64,000 nt of DNA from Micromussa lordhowensis (GCA_964020085.1 OZ026599.1:34365086-34429085); one strand, 5' to 3'. Positions 33,325-47,059 are shown, numbered from the stretch's first letter. Notes: a model not told the origin generated them from the letters alone. Program-made: numbers and translations.

Positions 33325-36300
33325 ATGAAAAGTAACCCCTCTACTCCAGTTAAAGGAGTCGTAAGCCGGGACACCTCAATGGTACAGGAGGACTTTTTAA
33401 AGTTTTACAAAGAAAGTGGACTTGATTCATTGGCCAGAGAGGTAGGAATAATCGACCTCACCTTATGTCGATCTACGTTTTCACAGTATGCGATTGCACC
33501 AGTTTACCACTCGAGGAACAGTATTTAAAGCATATTTAAATTTATCCGCGATAGTTTGTAACATCGCTATTCATAATTCATGATAATATTTCGAAAGTTC
33601 TTCGTGTAGATGGGACATACTCGTTCATCCATAGGGTCGCTTGTGCCCAGATCGAGTGCATACTGTTGAACTTTTGATCGGCTCTCTATTGCGCGAATAT
33701 CCACTGGTTCCTTGAAAGGGTTTTAAGCTTATATATTTCATCAGTAGTTTTTTCCAACCCTGTAGCAGCTTTAACACTAAATCCTACGCCTTTGACTGGC
33801 AGGCTGGCGTGATTGACAACAATGGAACCATAGATGGTCTAAAGGATGTGTCTCATTCAAGAGTCAACAGTGAGTGTTGCTTGCTTGTTTGTTTTTAGAT
33901 TAGATTTGCCTAAATTTTAATCTGTTTCCCTTGAGATGTCTCTGACTTAAATATATTCATATTAATTTCATCTCCGCTCGCGAGAATTGCTTGAAATCAT
34001 ATCGTGTTCATTAGGTCCTAATGGAAACTCTAGTTGCGCAAAGCCTTTGGACTCTATTATTGGTTCAAGCGAAAATAAGCTTACGGTTTTGAGATTTTCA
34101 AGCTGTATAAGCTAACTTATTAATTTCCTTGAAGCTGGCCTTGTTTGTTTATTGTTTAGCTAAAACACTTTGCCAGATCATATTTTTTTTTGGAGAAACA
34201 GAAATTGACAGAAAATAAACATGTTGGTGGGTGAATACATATCTATATAGGGAAGAGTTTTTGTGAGAATGACGTAATTGGTGCTCTTTTCTGGCTTGAG
34301 GCAGTTTGTCTACAATGCTAAATTGAGCTTGGCACCTCTCAATCAAAACTGAAATTTGATTTTGTTTTCAGTCTTGTGATGCATTTACCCAAGGAGTAGC
34401 CATGATCACATGAAAGCATGGCATTTCTATTTTTAGTTTGTCTAACTGATATCATTGCACCAAAATGATTTGTCAAATTCCAGGTTAATCAGAAAAGAAA
34501 TGCATAGAAGGCAGAATTTTACTTTATAACAACTAGAGAGCCTTCTGGGCTTTGTGAATGCATGCCACAATAAACCCTCGCATATTGATTACATACAGAT
34601 CTATATCAGCTGAGCTAAACTGATATGAGAAGTTTTGTTCTAGCCAAATGAGACAGTAAAATCATAATAATCTGGGCACTTATGTACTGGTCAAACTGTA
34701 GGAGAATATAGGGGTCTGAGATTGTGGGATCTCATTTAACCCTTAAACTACAAAATTTTTGCCAAAAAAATGTGGTTTAACCGTTAAAATAGTTGTTTGG
34801 TTGCCATGATGCCAAAATGGACCTTAGTTTTGCTGAAAAAGCTATCGTTTTTACCAAAAAGATAGATTTCCCGAAGATCAGGGAAAAAAATGTGCAATAT
34901 TTTAATTTGGTGCTTGGGCATCAGCCAAAGTTTGGACTTGTCCTTCCTTTGTCTCAGCCCTTTTACTCTCTTTACCTTTTTGCGTTTCATATTCTTTCTG
35001 GCTGCCGTAAAAAGTTGGGTGTTAATTATGTCTGGAAATAGGACCTTGATCAATTATAGGTATAATGGCCCATTTTACCACCATTTTTGCACCAAAACTG
35101 ATAACGTCATTTTTCAATTTGCTACGTCAGAATGTCATCTATATCCAAAACCGTCTGTTGTGCGGATAGATCTATCCTAGGCTAGCTCTACTATCTGCTT
35201 AACAACAATATCTGGTGACAGTTAAATTGATGATGTCACAAGTTGTTCAATGAGTACAGCCACTCAGGACGTATACATGCGTGCTTGGGAGTCAAAGGGT
35301 TAAGACCCTAGATATACATCTGCCACCTGCACCTTGAAATCTTATTTACAGTTGACGTAATATAAACTTTAACTTGAAAAGTCGCTGGATGGTAGCAATA
35401 ACAAATGATAATATGTAAGCCAGTACAACTCAGTCATAAGTTGTGCTCATGAATGATGTCTTTTGTTCTTTCAAAAGCTGCAAACAGCCCAACTGTTATA
35501 CCTGTTACTTCTGCAAAAATGTCACCTGTAATTTTGCCAAAAACAGTGAATACTGCACCTTCACCAATGGTAAGGAATTCAACTGTTTAATAAGATGATA
35601 TTAAAGAAGAAGTTATTGTTCCATGTCATGATTGGGAAGTCATACACATCTAATTTAAATTAAGCAGGTCTGTTAAATTGTTTTGTAGTTGCAGGCAAAA
35701 TAATGGCTGAAGTAGTTGGCATTGAAGGCCAGAGCTGGATTATTTTCACAGTGCCTTTTACCATCCAGAGTTGTACATGTAAATGCACCAGCAAATGAAA
35801 TGCTGGTAGTTCCTGCATTCAGTGGGTGGGGTTTGGGAGGTAGAGATCCTCTTTGTTGCATCATGCTATGGAAACCAGGGATAAAAACTGGCATTATTAT
35901 TATTATTATTATTATTTATCTTTTACCTTGACGTTTCCATTACAGAGAAGCTTTACGTTGTACTTATAGCATAACTAATTTTGCTATTGCAAAGGTGATT
36001 GGTTCTCCAGGCCCACTTATTGCTGTGAGTGGAAGTCCAAGAACCCCAACAATGATTGCTGCACCAATTGTACCAGCTAATGCAGCAGCCTCTTGGCCAA
36101 GGTAGGCATTGGTTACAATGTCGAGGAATGTTTCTTGTTTGTACTGCTTTGTTTTAACTGTGCTCAAAATTTCCCTTATCCTTACTTGATTTCGAGTTGA
36201 GCACACTAACCATTTAAAAAAATGTTTAGGATGAATACAAGAACAAAATATTGTTCTCCCCAGTTGAATTTTTACACTGACCATTAGTCTACTGATCTCC

Positions 36301-39300
36301 CAGAAGGTTTGACTAAAAATTTATTTGCCGATGATGTACATGGCTTTGCAAAGATTTAAGTGAGTATTGGTCAGTAGTGCTGCAGAAAATTTCAGAACTG
36401 AGTAACAAACAATCACAATCACCATGGGAATCTCAGTAGAGTGACATCATGAGTACAGATGTTTTTTTGGTCCAAATCTTGGACATCATACATACGAGGT
36501 TGCATCTCTCAAGACAGATGTTTTTAGTTTTGGTTTAATAAGTTGCTTTCAGGTATTCCTTCAAGCTGATCATGGAAATGCAAGAATTAAAAAAAGCCAC
36601 ACTCTAGATACAGTTAGCGATTAAAGATTCCTGACAATGTTTTGCAATGCCATTTTAGAGTTAACACTACTCCAAACAGTGGAAAGAAAAGAAGGATGGA
36701 TTGCTTGGAAAATGATTTACTAGACAGTGCCGAAAGGTAACTGGTTTGTAGTTTGTTTTTGAAGAAAAGTGTATATTTACTCATGTACAGTATCTCTGTT
36801 TCTTTTTCTTGCAGGAAACGAGGCAAAAGATTGCCCAGTGCAGGTCGCTCAGGGGGAGATAAAAGTGGGAAGGGATTGAGGCATTTTTCAATGAAAGTGT
36901 GTGAGAAAGTTCAACAGAAGAGAACAACATCGTACAATGAGGTAATGTGGTCAAATGGTTGAATGACTGAAAACTGTTGTTTTGTAGTTTTTTATTATCA
37001 TTGCCTTTTATTACTACTTTGAAGCTAATTTCTTAGTTTGTCCACAAAACCCTCTTGAGTTTGTTGAGATCATAAGCTTACCAAAATATTAGTTACCTAG
37101 CCTGTGGGATATGAATGAGCCGAAACCCAAGGGGATGGGGCTGGAGAAAGACAATAAATAGAGGGAAATCTCCATTTATTCAGAAATGAAAAATTCCCAT
37201 TGGCTAAAAGGCTATTGTCATGTCATCACCATGTCAATGTCCCATCACACACACACGTGTGGGCAGACTGCTAATTACTCTGATTTAAAGATAAAGCCAA
37301 AGCCCTGCTAGCCGACACCTGTAGGCAGATGCAACCCACTAGCAGAAACTCGTTTATACATGTTGTCCCAGTTACATGCAGACACTGCACCTTTAACCTC
37401 CTTATTATATGGTTATATGGCTAGCTCTGTGAGCAGGCAAGATGAACCAAATCCTGTGCTGTGATTGGCTACCCGAACAGGCAAGATGGCGCTATCTTTC
37501 CAGCTCGGGGCTACCACAGTATTCCACAAGAAGCAATTCCCTGAAAGCCATATACACTGTACAATAAGTTCTTCATTAACCAGTCTTGTTCGATTAAGTT
37601 GGTTGGGTGTTGGCCTTGTTCTTTTTTTGCGAGTTAATATCTGGACCTCAAGTCACAAAAAAATGAACTTGGCCAATATCCAGCCATCTTGACCTCACAC
37701 TTGGTCAATAACCTATATATAAGTGGACTCAGTGCTGTCCACTTACAGAGGGTTTGAATGTCACGATGAAGGTATTTAACACTGAAGGTGTAATAATCTT
37801 TCAGGTTGCTGATGAGCTGGTACAAGAGTTCAGCGATCCTGACAAACATCTTTCACCAACAGACCAGGTAAATTGTGATCGAAATCTTCATTATTGCAGT
37901 GTCTGTAGAGATCCTGGTATGTAAATTTGCACTGTAAATTATCAAGATTAACTGGCTTAACTTTTTAAGTAGGCTTCACTGATACGAGGAAGGCTCTGCA
38001 CAGATTAAAGGGGGCAAGTTTCTAAAGAAACTGTGGTGCACAGATTAAGCTAACAAAAAAAGTCTGGACAATGTTCAGCCCCTGCGCAGTAGAACACTGG
38101 CTCATTCTGGTCACAATGTGCAACATGGTCTTGATCTTGTGTGCAGGCCACACTGTGCTGTCTTAAATGGTATTTAATAACGTAGCATCTGCCCCAAAGA
38201 AGCAAGCATTCCAGGTGGAAAAATCGTCCATAAAATCTAGCAAGCGTTGGCATTTCTGACTCCCTGTGGATTCATAACTCACTGCCTTTTGAATTTGTTG
38301 CTCTCTGATATGGCCTCCTGTTTCTTATCAGCAATCTACATGTACTTGTACTTCAAAACTTATGATAATGTCCAAGGAACTTAGTGATACTCTTTGCCTA
38401 CTACTACATAAATTAGCATAAGGTCTTTGCATGTTTGTGCCACATAGCTTTTCTGGAAGACTGTGTTGCTGAAAAAACCCTGGTTTGAACTCGCAACTAG
38501 CTTTAACCTATTGTATAACACAGTCAGCCATGTTAAGTTTGTGTGTATTTTAGGCTTACGACCAGAAAAACATCAGAAGAAGAGTTTATGATGCCCTGAA
38601 TGTGCTGATGGCCATGAACATCATATCGAAAGAGAAGAAAGAAATCAAGTGGGTGGGACTTCCTACAAACTCTGCACAGGAATGCCAACAGTTAGAGGTA
38701 AAAATGTATAATTTTTTTTAAATATACGTATTTTATTCCAATAACATTATATTACATACAAAAGTTACCTACTCTACTTACAATATTAACGTAACAAAAC
38801 TTACAAAACCAGCATTATTTACAATTTGTTTTCTTACATTTCTTTCATGCAGGGCGTTAGTTACAATAGGAGGCTTTCTCACATATTAATTTGTGACTTA
38901 CATTTATGTTTCTCAATTTTAATTTTGTTTGCCAAAACGGCTAGAAAGGCATCAAAACAAAACTCTTCTTCTTTTCTTGAGGCAGTGTATAAATAATAAT
39001 ATATTATTTCAATGTATAATATGTTGTTTTGAGTTCAAAGCTGGGCAAACATAAACTGTCTGAAGTGTCTTTAACACAAATTTGTTTGTTTCCTGCAGGA
39101 GGAAAAGAAGGAAAGACAAGACAGAATAAGGCAGAAGACTGCTGAGCTACAGGAATTAATCCTTCAAGTAAGCCAGTGATTAATTATTCCATGAGTGCGT
39201 GTGTTGGATATGAGATGGTAGATAGCCAATAAGGCACATAGTGCCAAGTTGGCTATAATCATCTCATATCTAACAGGCATGAGTGGAAGAATTTCAATTT

Positions 39301-42300
39301 TCATTTTTTTTTAAACATCCCCAAAATATAGAAAACGAAAATAGAAATACAAAACACCCCAAAAGTTATGTTTGCGCTTACCATATTTGTAGAGCATGGT
39401 ATAATTGCTTGAATACCAGGGTGACTAAGCCAATGAAATCTTGAATTGCATTATCCAGTGATCCAGTTTTTAATAATTTCTTTTAGACATAATTTAGTCA
39501 AATGCTGTATTTGCCTAAAAAACAGCATTTTAACCTGCTTGTTTGTACTAACACTTCTGTGTCTCTGTTTCAGCAAATCGCTTTCAAGAACCTTGTTCAA
39601 CGTAACAAACAGGTGGAAAAAGAACAGGGTTCACCAGCCCCCAATACAGCTATTCATCTTCCATTTATCATCGTAAACACGAGCAAGAAAACTATCATTG
39701 ACTGTAGCATATCTAATGACAAGTAAGCCTTCCACTTATATTTTACTCCTTCCATATGTACTGTGATTTACACTTGTAGTTTATGGTCATTTATTAGATG
39801 ACAGCAACACCAAGGATGACGCCCTGTAAAAGAGGATTTTTTTACCTTTGAATTTTGCAAATATCTAGATCTGTTCAGCCCCCCTGATTGGTTTAAAAAC
39901 TTGCTTAGACTAAATATGTAATGCTAGGGATCAATCTTCAAACAAAAACATGAAAAATTACCTGTCGTGGATCATGCCCTGCAAAATACCCAGAACTTGG
40001 ACTTTTCACATTGTTGTTTTGCGGAGGACGGCTACCAAATGTACAAGGATTTATAATACACACGCACAGCCATGATCTGCTCATTGCATTTGTTTGGTGA
40101 CATTCTCCTTGCCATTGTTGTCATGGTTTTCTTAAGCTCCCTATTGATGAGGGTTAAACAGGAGGAAAGTATAATTATAGCGCAAAACCAGTTTAAGGGC
40201 CCAATCTGCTTGGTTCTTGTTTGAAGACTCTACTTTGGCACAAGTAGATTTCTATGACCATTATTGTTTTTGCTGCACCAGGCTTTTACCAGGATTTGAA
40301 AAGAGGGCATCTAAATGGTGGCATTCATTTATCTGGACTTCCGACAGCATGAAAATAATCATTGTTTACTTAAATTCCTTCATAGATTTGAGTATCTGTT
40401 CAACTTTGATAACACATTTGAAATCCATGATGATATTGAGGTGTTAAAAAGAATGGGAATGGCATTTGGCTTGGAGAAAGGGCAATGTGCGGAGGCAAAC
40501 CTTCGAGCTTCAAGAACAATGGTTCCAAAGGCACTCGAACCTTATGTCATGGGTATGTTTGTGAGATTTCGTTTTATAAAATAATGAGTAATGGTTTGAT
40601 TACTTCATGTTAGCATCTGCAGTGAAGGATAAAATAATGTCATTGAAATTGAAAGAGGTATTTAGTTATGTGCAGCTGTAGAGATTGAACAATAGCAAGG
40701 AATGTGCAAAAAAAAAAAAAGCTTTTGAGCCGAAGGATGTTTGTGATGTTAATGTAATACTTACCACCAACCAAACACAAAACAATGGGAGCTGGACTGA
40801 GAGGTTGATCTGTAGAGAATGCCAATTCAGAAGCACTTATCAGTCCATTTATAAAGTGTGATATGTCAAAATGCTTGGAGGTAACTTACTCTGGCTAACT
40901 CCCATTTATGGGGCAGTAGCAGTGCTGCTAGCCACTTCATGTACCAGAGTTAGTCATCATCACTTGTAAGTCATTTCGCTCTTAAAATGATATTTAATTT
41001 GATTGTTTCTTTTTTTCCAAGACATGGCAAAGTCAGGTCCAGTTGGACTCGTTGGAGTCCTCAGCAATCACACCACGCCCAAGTAAGTTAAGATTGATGT
41101 GAAGTACTGGTAGTTCAACAGCAGTAGGAGTAGATTGCACTGTCTTCCATGGCCCTAGTCATGATCAGCCTCAGCTTTGTTTTTGTTTTCATGTAAGAGT
41201 TTGGCTATTACATTTTATTTGGAGCATGTTGAAACAAAGGAAATCACTTTGAAACTACTAAAGATAAGTAAACATACTTTCAGGAACACAACTTTCAGTA
41301 GGCTTCAACATGCAATACCAAAAATTTCAATGGCATTGAAAATGGCTGAGGCTGACTAGAGTCCTTTAAATTGACTGAGAGGAGCTAGGGAAGTACCGGT
41401 ACATGTAGCAGTTTGCATCCCTCTCTTATTGGTACATGTACCAACACTTCAGTGCCTGTGGGCTAGATAGCTAAATTGAGGCAGCATCTCCAGGTGTTTG
41501 AAAGACCACTTCTCTTAAACATCCCCTGAGAATGCCAGTTCCGAACTTGTCTGTAGTGTTACCAGAGGGCTTCTACAAGGAGTGACCAAGACATTTCTAT
41601 TTCCATCTCTTCTGAAGTTCAGGAGTTTCACCAAGTTTCTATCCAACTGGGTTTCACAGGCAAGCCAAACTATTTGATCTGAACTTCTTTGTAAGGAAAA
41701 CTTCTACCTGATGGTCAAGTCAGCCAGGCAAAATTGTCCGCACAGCCGGTCAATTTTCCTAGTACCGAGCCCTCAGTGAAACCCCTGGGAGTTCAAGATG
41801 AAAGCAAAAGTGGGAAAATATTTGGCTGAAGGTCATGATTAACATGTAGACCAAGCGAGACAAAATCAGCAAAATCAAAATGTTTTGCCACGATTTACGT
41901 GGCAAAACAGCTCAGGAAAGATAAGATGTAGATTAGATTATTGGCTTATTTCGAGGCACTTAATTCCTCGCACTAGTAAAACAGATGTAAAGTCTTATTA
42001 TGATTCAGATCATAGCCCGATTTACGTGGAGATGCAATATAACAATAATCAAAAATCGTCTGGTCCAGGATTTTGGAAATTTAATAACTCCCTCCTTGAT
42101 AACGAGGAATTCGTGACACACTTGAAATTCTTTATAATATATGCAAAAGAAAAGCATCGTGACATCGAAGATAAGAGACTCTATTGGGAAATGATAAAAA
42201 TGGAGATTAGGGACTTTTGCATTCGCTTTTCTAAACGGATTTCCAAGGATAAGAAGGGAAAAGAAATAGACCTACTCTGCAAGTTAAAACAACTGAATGT

Positions 42301-45300
42301 GCTTCTCGATCAAAATCCTCAGGATACAAAGTTAGCAAAAGAAGCTGAACGTGTCAGACTTGAATTACAAAAAATCGCCGAACATAAAACAAAAGGTGCG
42401 ATTGTGAGAAGCAGAGCTAGGTGGTATGAGCACGGCGAAAGAAATAGCAAATACTTTACGAATTTAGAAAAGCGCGCGTATGAAAGAAAACATATTGTCA
42501 AATTGAAAACAAATGAAAACCAATATCTGGAAGAGCCGAATAAGATCTTGCTCGAAATGGAAAACTTTTATAAAACCTTGTACTCCTCCCAAATATCAGA
42601 GGACTCATTTGATGCTTCTGCATCGCCTTTTGTAAATTGTAATGACATAAAAACACTTGACAGTGAACAACAGAAAGCTTGTGAAGGACTTCTCTCCGAA
42701 GAGGAATGCCTATCTGCTCTCAAACAATTTGCGAAAAACAAAACCCCGGGTTCTGACGGACTCACCGTGGAATTTTACTTGTGCTTTTGGGAATATGTTG
42801 CAACCCCTTTAAAGGACTGTCTAAACGATGCCTATCAGTGTGGCGAAATGTCGATATCACAAAAAAGGGGAGTGATTTCCCTGCTGCCAAAAAAGAACAA
42901 AGACCCCCTCCTCCTAAAAAATTGGCGACCGATCACGTTGTTGAACGTTGACTACAAAATAGCCACGAAATGTATTGCAATGCGATTAGAGAAAGTCTTG
43001 CCAGAAGTGATCAATAGAGATCAAACGGGCTATGTCAAAAATCGCTTTATTGGAGAAAACATTCGGTTGATTTCTGATGTAGTGGAGTTCTATGAGAAAA
43101 AAAACTTGCCAGGCATGCTACTTTTCATAGATTTTGAAAAAGCGTTTGATTCCTCAGAATGGAATTACCTGTTCAAAGTACTCGAGGTCATGAACTTTGG
43201 CCCGATGTTCCGAAAATGGATCCACACCTTTTACACTAATATCACGAGCTGTGTTATGAACAATGGTTACGCGTCAGACTTTTTTCAGCTCTATAGAGGC
43301 GTTCGACAGGGTTGCCCCTTATCGGGGCTTCTTTTTGTGTTGGCAATAGAGGTACTTGCCCAAGCGATCAGACAAAATGAAAACATCCATGGTCTGAGAA
43401 TTAATGAGACTGAATTAAAACTAAGTATGTATGCAGACGACCTTACAGCTTTTATAAAAGATGAGTGCTCTGCTAACCACTTATTCAAACTGTTAGATGA
43501 TTTTGGAGCCTGTTCCGGACTGAAAATAAATATATCAAAAACGGAAGGGATGTGGCTTGGAAGCCTAAAACGTCACTTAGGCAAACTCGCTCCATTTCAC
43601 ATTGCGTGGCCGGAAGAATATGTATTTGCGCTAGGTGTTGCCTTCGCCTATGACTCCAACACTAGCTACAGAATTAATTTTGAAGAAAAGCTTGTAACGC
43701 TGAAGAAAGTCTTAAATCAATGGACGACCAGGAACTTAACTCTCATAGGAAGGATTTGTATCGTTAAGACGCTCGCCATTTCTAAGCTAGTTTACAATGC
43801 ATCTGTTCTTACAGTGCCCCCGAACTTCGCTGAAAAAGTGAACGATATCTGCTTCAAATTTATCTGGAACTTTAAGCCAGACAAGGTAAAACGTCACACC
43901 ATCATAGGTCCAGTGGATAAGGGTGGTCTCAATATGGTTGACTTCACCATGGTGGTTAAATCCCTTAAAGCAGCGTGGGTTAAACGCTTATGTGAAGCAG
44001 ACGGTAGCAAATGGTGCTCTCTCTTCTCTTCGGCCACTTCTCAGTATGGAGGCCGAGCGATCTTTGATTGCAATTTTGATATTCGTGATTTAAATTTGGC
44101 CCCGCATGTGCCAAAGTTCTACAGAGATATACTGACTGTTTGGCAAGAGCTACATTCTAAGAACCCTTCCACAGGAGATGACTATCAGCATGAAATTATT
44201 TGGAACAACCGTTTCATAAGAATAGATGGGAAACCAGTGTTTTACTCGTCCTGGTATAAAAAAGGGATTTTTAAAATTCAACACCTTTTAAACGAAAACA
44301 GGAACTTTTTATCGAGATTTGAGTTTCAACAAAGATATGGTTTGTCAGTGAACTTTTTAACTTATAGCGGTCTCCTTTCTGCTATCCCTGATGCATGGAA
44401 AAGGTCAATTCTTAATTCAGAAGAAACTCACAACAACAGTGACGAACACAACCTCACTTCTCTGAACGTCACTGCCAAAATTGCTCGTAAAATGCTTGTG
44501 CTGGAAACGCACAAGCCCTCGAACATAGAAAGGAAACTAGACGAACAAAATCTTCCGGTAAAAGCTATCTATGAATTACCTTTCAAGGTCACAATGGAAA
44601 ATAAACTTAGATGTTTTCAATATAAGGTGATACATAACATTCTACCCACTAACTATAAACTTTACAAAATGAAGTTGAAAACATCTCCGAGCTGTGACCG
44701 TTGTGGCAACCCCTACGAAAATTTACTTCACCTCCTTTATGAATGTCCCAGAACTCAAACATTCTGGCAACTGGTAATCGCCTGGTGGAACAAAAAGCGA
44801 TCAGAGACTGTCGTCTTAAATGCAACAGACATTTTGTATGGTTATAAACCAGAATCAAATTTTTTTCAAGCCCTTAACCATTTTGTTATTATTGCAAAAT
44901 ACCACATCTTCCTTTCGTGGTTAAATAAAGCCTCTCCCAGCTTTGAAATTTTCAGCCTGTTACTCAATGAAAAAATTCGTTGTGAACGTACAATTGCTTT
45001 TAAAAATAATACACTAACGAATTTCAGAGCAAAATGGACCACACTAGCCTGAGCTGCCCAAGACACTCTCTGTCTCGCAAGATGTGCCACTTATGTTTAC
45101 TTTACTTCGTTTTTTTATTTTTATTCACGTTCTGTTAGGTTTCAATGTTATCTTTTGTTTTCTTAAATAATTGTTCGTATGAAACAAAAAAGTTAGTGAC
45201 TACAACATTGCAAAAAGTGTAAATCGAAAGAAATGTAGAGTATTTTAAAAGTATTGTAAGTAATGTAATGTAGCTGTGTCGTAACTCTAAGTTCTGTACG

Positions 45301-45377
45301 TAGATGTATTGTCATTTTAGTTGAGTAACGTAAACCATATAACTGGATGTATTGTGAGCAAATAAAAGTTATTTCAA

Positions 45378-45410
<33 letters not shown>

Positions 45411-46394
45411 GGATGCTTTTTTGTACAATCCGATATAAGATCTGTCTGGTACTTTCTTGATTTGGTTGGAAAGTTCAAGAATGACTTGGTGAATATACAG
45501 AAGAACCCCGGTAACTTGAACTCGGATAACTCAAATTCCCCCACAAACTCGAGCTAAGTCCCATTTCCCTTGGACTTGAACCCACTTTTGAGTCATTTTA
45601 ACTTGGTTAAGTCGAACTCAGATAACTCGAATTCCCCGCTAACTTGAACTAAATTTTGTTTCCCTAGATCAAAATGTGCCCTGATAACCTGAATTCTGGT
45701 TCATGCAACTCACCACGGATGTCACCTTATTAGCTTTGCTGGTTGTAACACTACAGCTATTTGATTTAAATTAGTGCAACCGACTGTTCACACAATTGAT
45801 AGTCATTTCCCAAACTCAAACTCCCTTCAGAGTTCGAGTTACTGGGGTTGTACTTTACATATATGATGTTGAATGTTGCTCATGTCTAACAGCTAATATG
45901 CGCAGTGGACTTTTCCTAGTGTCATATCATTTCAACCCATCTGGCTTTACCTTCAGCTACTATTTCTCTTCTACGGAGTTGCGTTAAAGGGACATATGGT
46001 AGCAAAATAGTAGTTACCTTTTTCTGTGTTTCAGTCTTGTAACTTTTGATTTGATTTGTTTTTCTTCTTATGTAGCAAATCAGGTTCTTCAGCTTCCCCG
46101 TTGATTTCAGCTACAGCGCGCATGTCACCTCTCCCTGCTCCAAACACTCCCTCATCACCACTGGCCATGCCTCTATCTCAAGGGCATGTCACTTCACCTT
46201 TGCCCATGGCAACCACCACCAACTCAAGGACACAGAATCGCACATCAAGGACATCCTCGATGGCAAGTGATAGTGGTCCCTCACATAGAACCATGTCTCC
46301 ATATTCCTTCCCTTCATCTCCAGCTTCAGACGCATCTTCTGATTTATCGCAAGATGGATTTATGGACACTGATGAGCCGAATTCACATCACTGA
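33325..46394 (+). CDS. TFDP1: E2F dimerisation partner (DP family transcription factor)
   Basis: Nuclear partner that heterodimerises with E2F on cell-cycle promoters. Coding exons: 33325-33441, 33803-33869, 35478-35569, 35995-36101, 36659-36736, 36815-36941, 37805-37867, 38554-38697, 39099-39167, 39574-39722, 40386-40552, 41022-41082, 46076-46394. All introns are GT-AG and the product is 519 residues. Residues about 172-260 are the winged-helix DNA-binding domain ([15 protein letters not shown], then [20 protein letters not shown], the DNA-contact RRRVYD at 225-230). Next come a coiled-coil dimerisation segment ([17 protein letters not shown]) and the marked-box-like region ([29 protein letters not shown]). 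The tail is Ser/Pro/Thr-rich. The start is the first ATG after acceptor AG 33309-33310; a 5'UTR exon probably lies upstream, with a possible donor at 32933. It could be called TFDP1 or TFDP2, because the cnidarian gene predates that split. Intron 12 holds a LINE. Confidence 0.95.
34735..35303. mobile_element. Degenerate inverted-repeat element, TFDP intron 2
   Basis: TTTAACCCTTAAACTACAAA at the left and CTTGGGAGTCAAAGGGTTAA at the right are diverged inverted ends. The interior has overlapping short open frames on both strands with no recognisable domain. Confidence 0.5.
35895..35918 (+). repeat. (ATT)n microsatellite in TFDP intron 3
   Basis: Eight ATT units at the end of a degenerate family A-like SINE tail (35800-35895, TCATGCTATGGAAACCAGGG). 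Confidence 0.8.
39183..39480 (+). repeat. Dispersed repeat family R1, copy 2 (TFDP intron 9)
   Basis: Counterpart of 10510-10775. The 5' part also forms a stem between GATATGAGATG and CATCTCATATC. It starts 15 bp after the exon 9 donor. Confidence 0.75.
41881..41909. repeat. Palindrome at the LINE 5' junction
   Basis: TGTTTTGCCACG at 41881-41892 is the exact reverse complement of CGTGGCAAAACA at 41898-41909, with a 5-nt loop. The right arm is LINE coding sequence; the left arm sits where LINE similarity seems to end, just after A-rich host sequence. Confidence 0.8.
41881..45408 (+). mobile_element. 5'-truncated L1/Tx1-like LINE, ORF2 open, poly-A tail
   Basis: Lies in TFDP intron 12, same strand as the gene. 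A frame open from 41885 to the stop at 45050-45052 gives 1,055 codons. It starts inside the apurinic endonuclease (RLDYWLI, then [13 protein letters not shown]), followed by reverse transcriptase motifs: [69 protein letters not shown] and the catalytic YADD (about 43429-43440). A C-terminal zinc-knuckle-like [18 protein letters not shown] follows. About 330 bp of 3'UTR ends with AATAAA at 45361-45366 and 30 A residues (45379-45408). The 5' end of ORF2, and ORF1 if present, are missing. The unbroken frame and long A-tail suggest recent insertion. The clade call rests on motif style and was not tested by a tree. Confidence 0.92.
45496..45856. mobile_element. Pogo/Tigger-like MITE, copy 2 (TFDP intron 12)
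   Basis: Same family and order as 24995-25528 with internal deletions: AGAACCCCGGTAACTTGAAC start, CTCACCACGGATGTCACC interior, CAGAGTTCGAGTTACTGGGG end. Lies 87 bp beyond the LINE poly-A. Confidence 0.72.
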
Positions 46395-47059
46395 TTTTTA
46401 AGGAAGTTTTAAAAATACATGTGTTTGAGTGTGTGGAGTTGACAGTGTCGGCTATAAACGCATTATCATACGAGGTCATGTTTTATTCTAGTTTTGGACT
46501 ACAGTAAGCGCTCAATCTTGTTTGTACATTTTTACTGGCTAATCACAAGTGATGCCTGATATTATTTACTCTTGGTTTGTGTGGGGCTTTTAGAGTTGTT
46601 TTTCAACACAGTTAAGCCTGAGTTAATTGATACAAGAGAGCTACAGAATGTCTAAACGAATGTGGAATAGTCACTGATTATGTCCAAACGTGTACGTACA
46701 GCATTTCATGAAACAAAACAAAAAACAGATGGAAAATAATACGGTAACCGTAGAATATTTAGTAAGATACAAAACCAAAGAGAATGAAATAATTTTGATA
46801 GTGGCACAGTATTCTTTGGTTTTGATATGATAACTGAAAGTGGTAATGTATAGGTTTTATGTCATTTTGTTGCTATGGGAACTAATTTGCATGTGTATCT
46901 TATGGCACCAAATGGGTTTCTAACATGTGTAGCGTGCTCTATATTGTTAGAGCTACCTAAGCTCTTAAGCCTTCATAGAGCTAGTTTTCTTTTATGATAT
47001 ATTGTACAGCACCTCGGGTAGAGCCCTGAAAAGTGCAAGCATGGGTACTTGTAGCCCAT

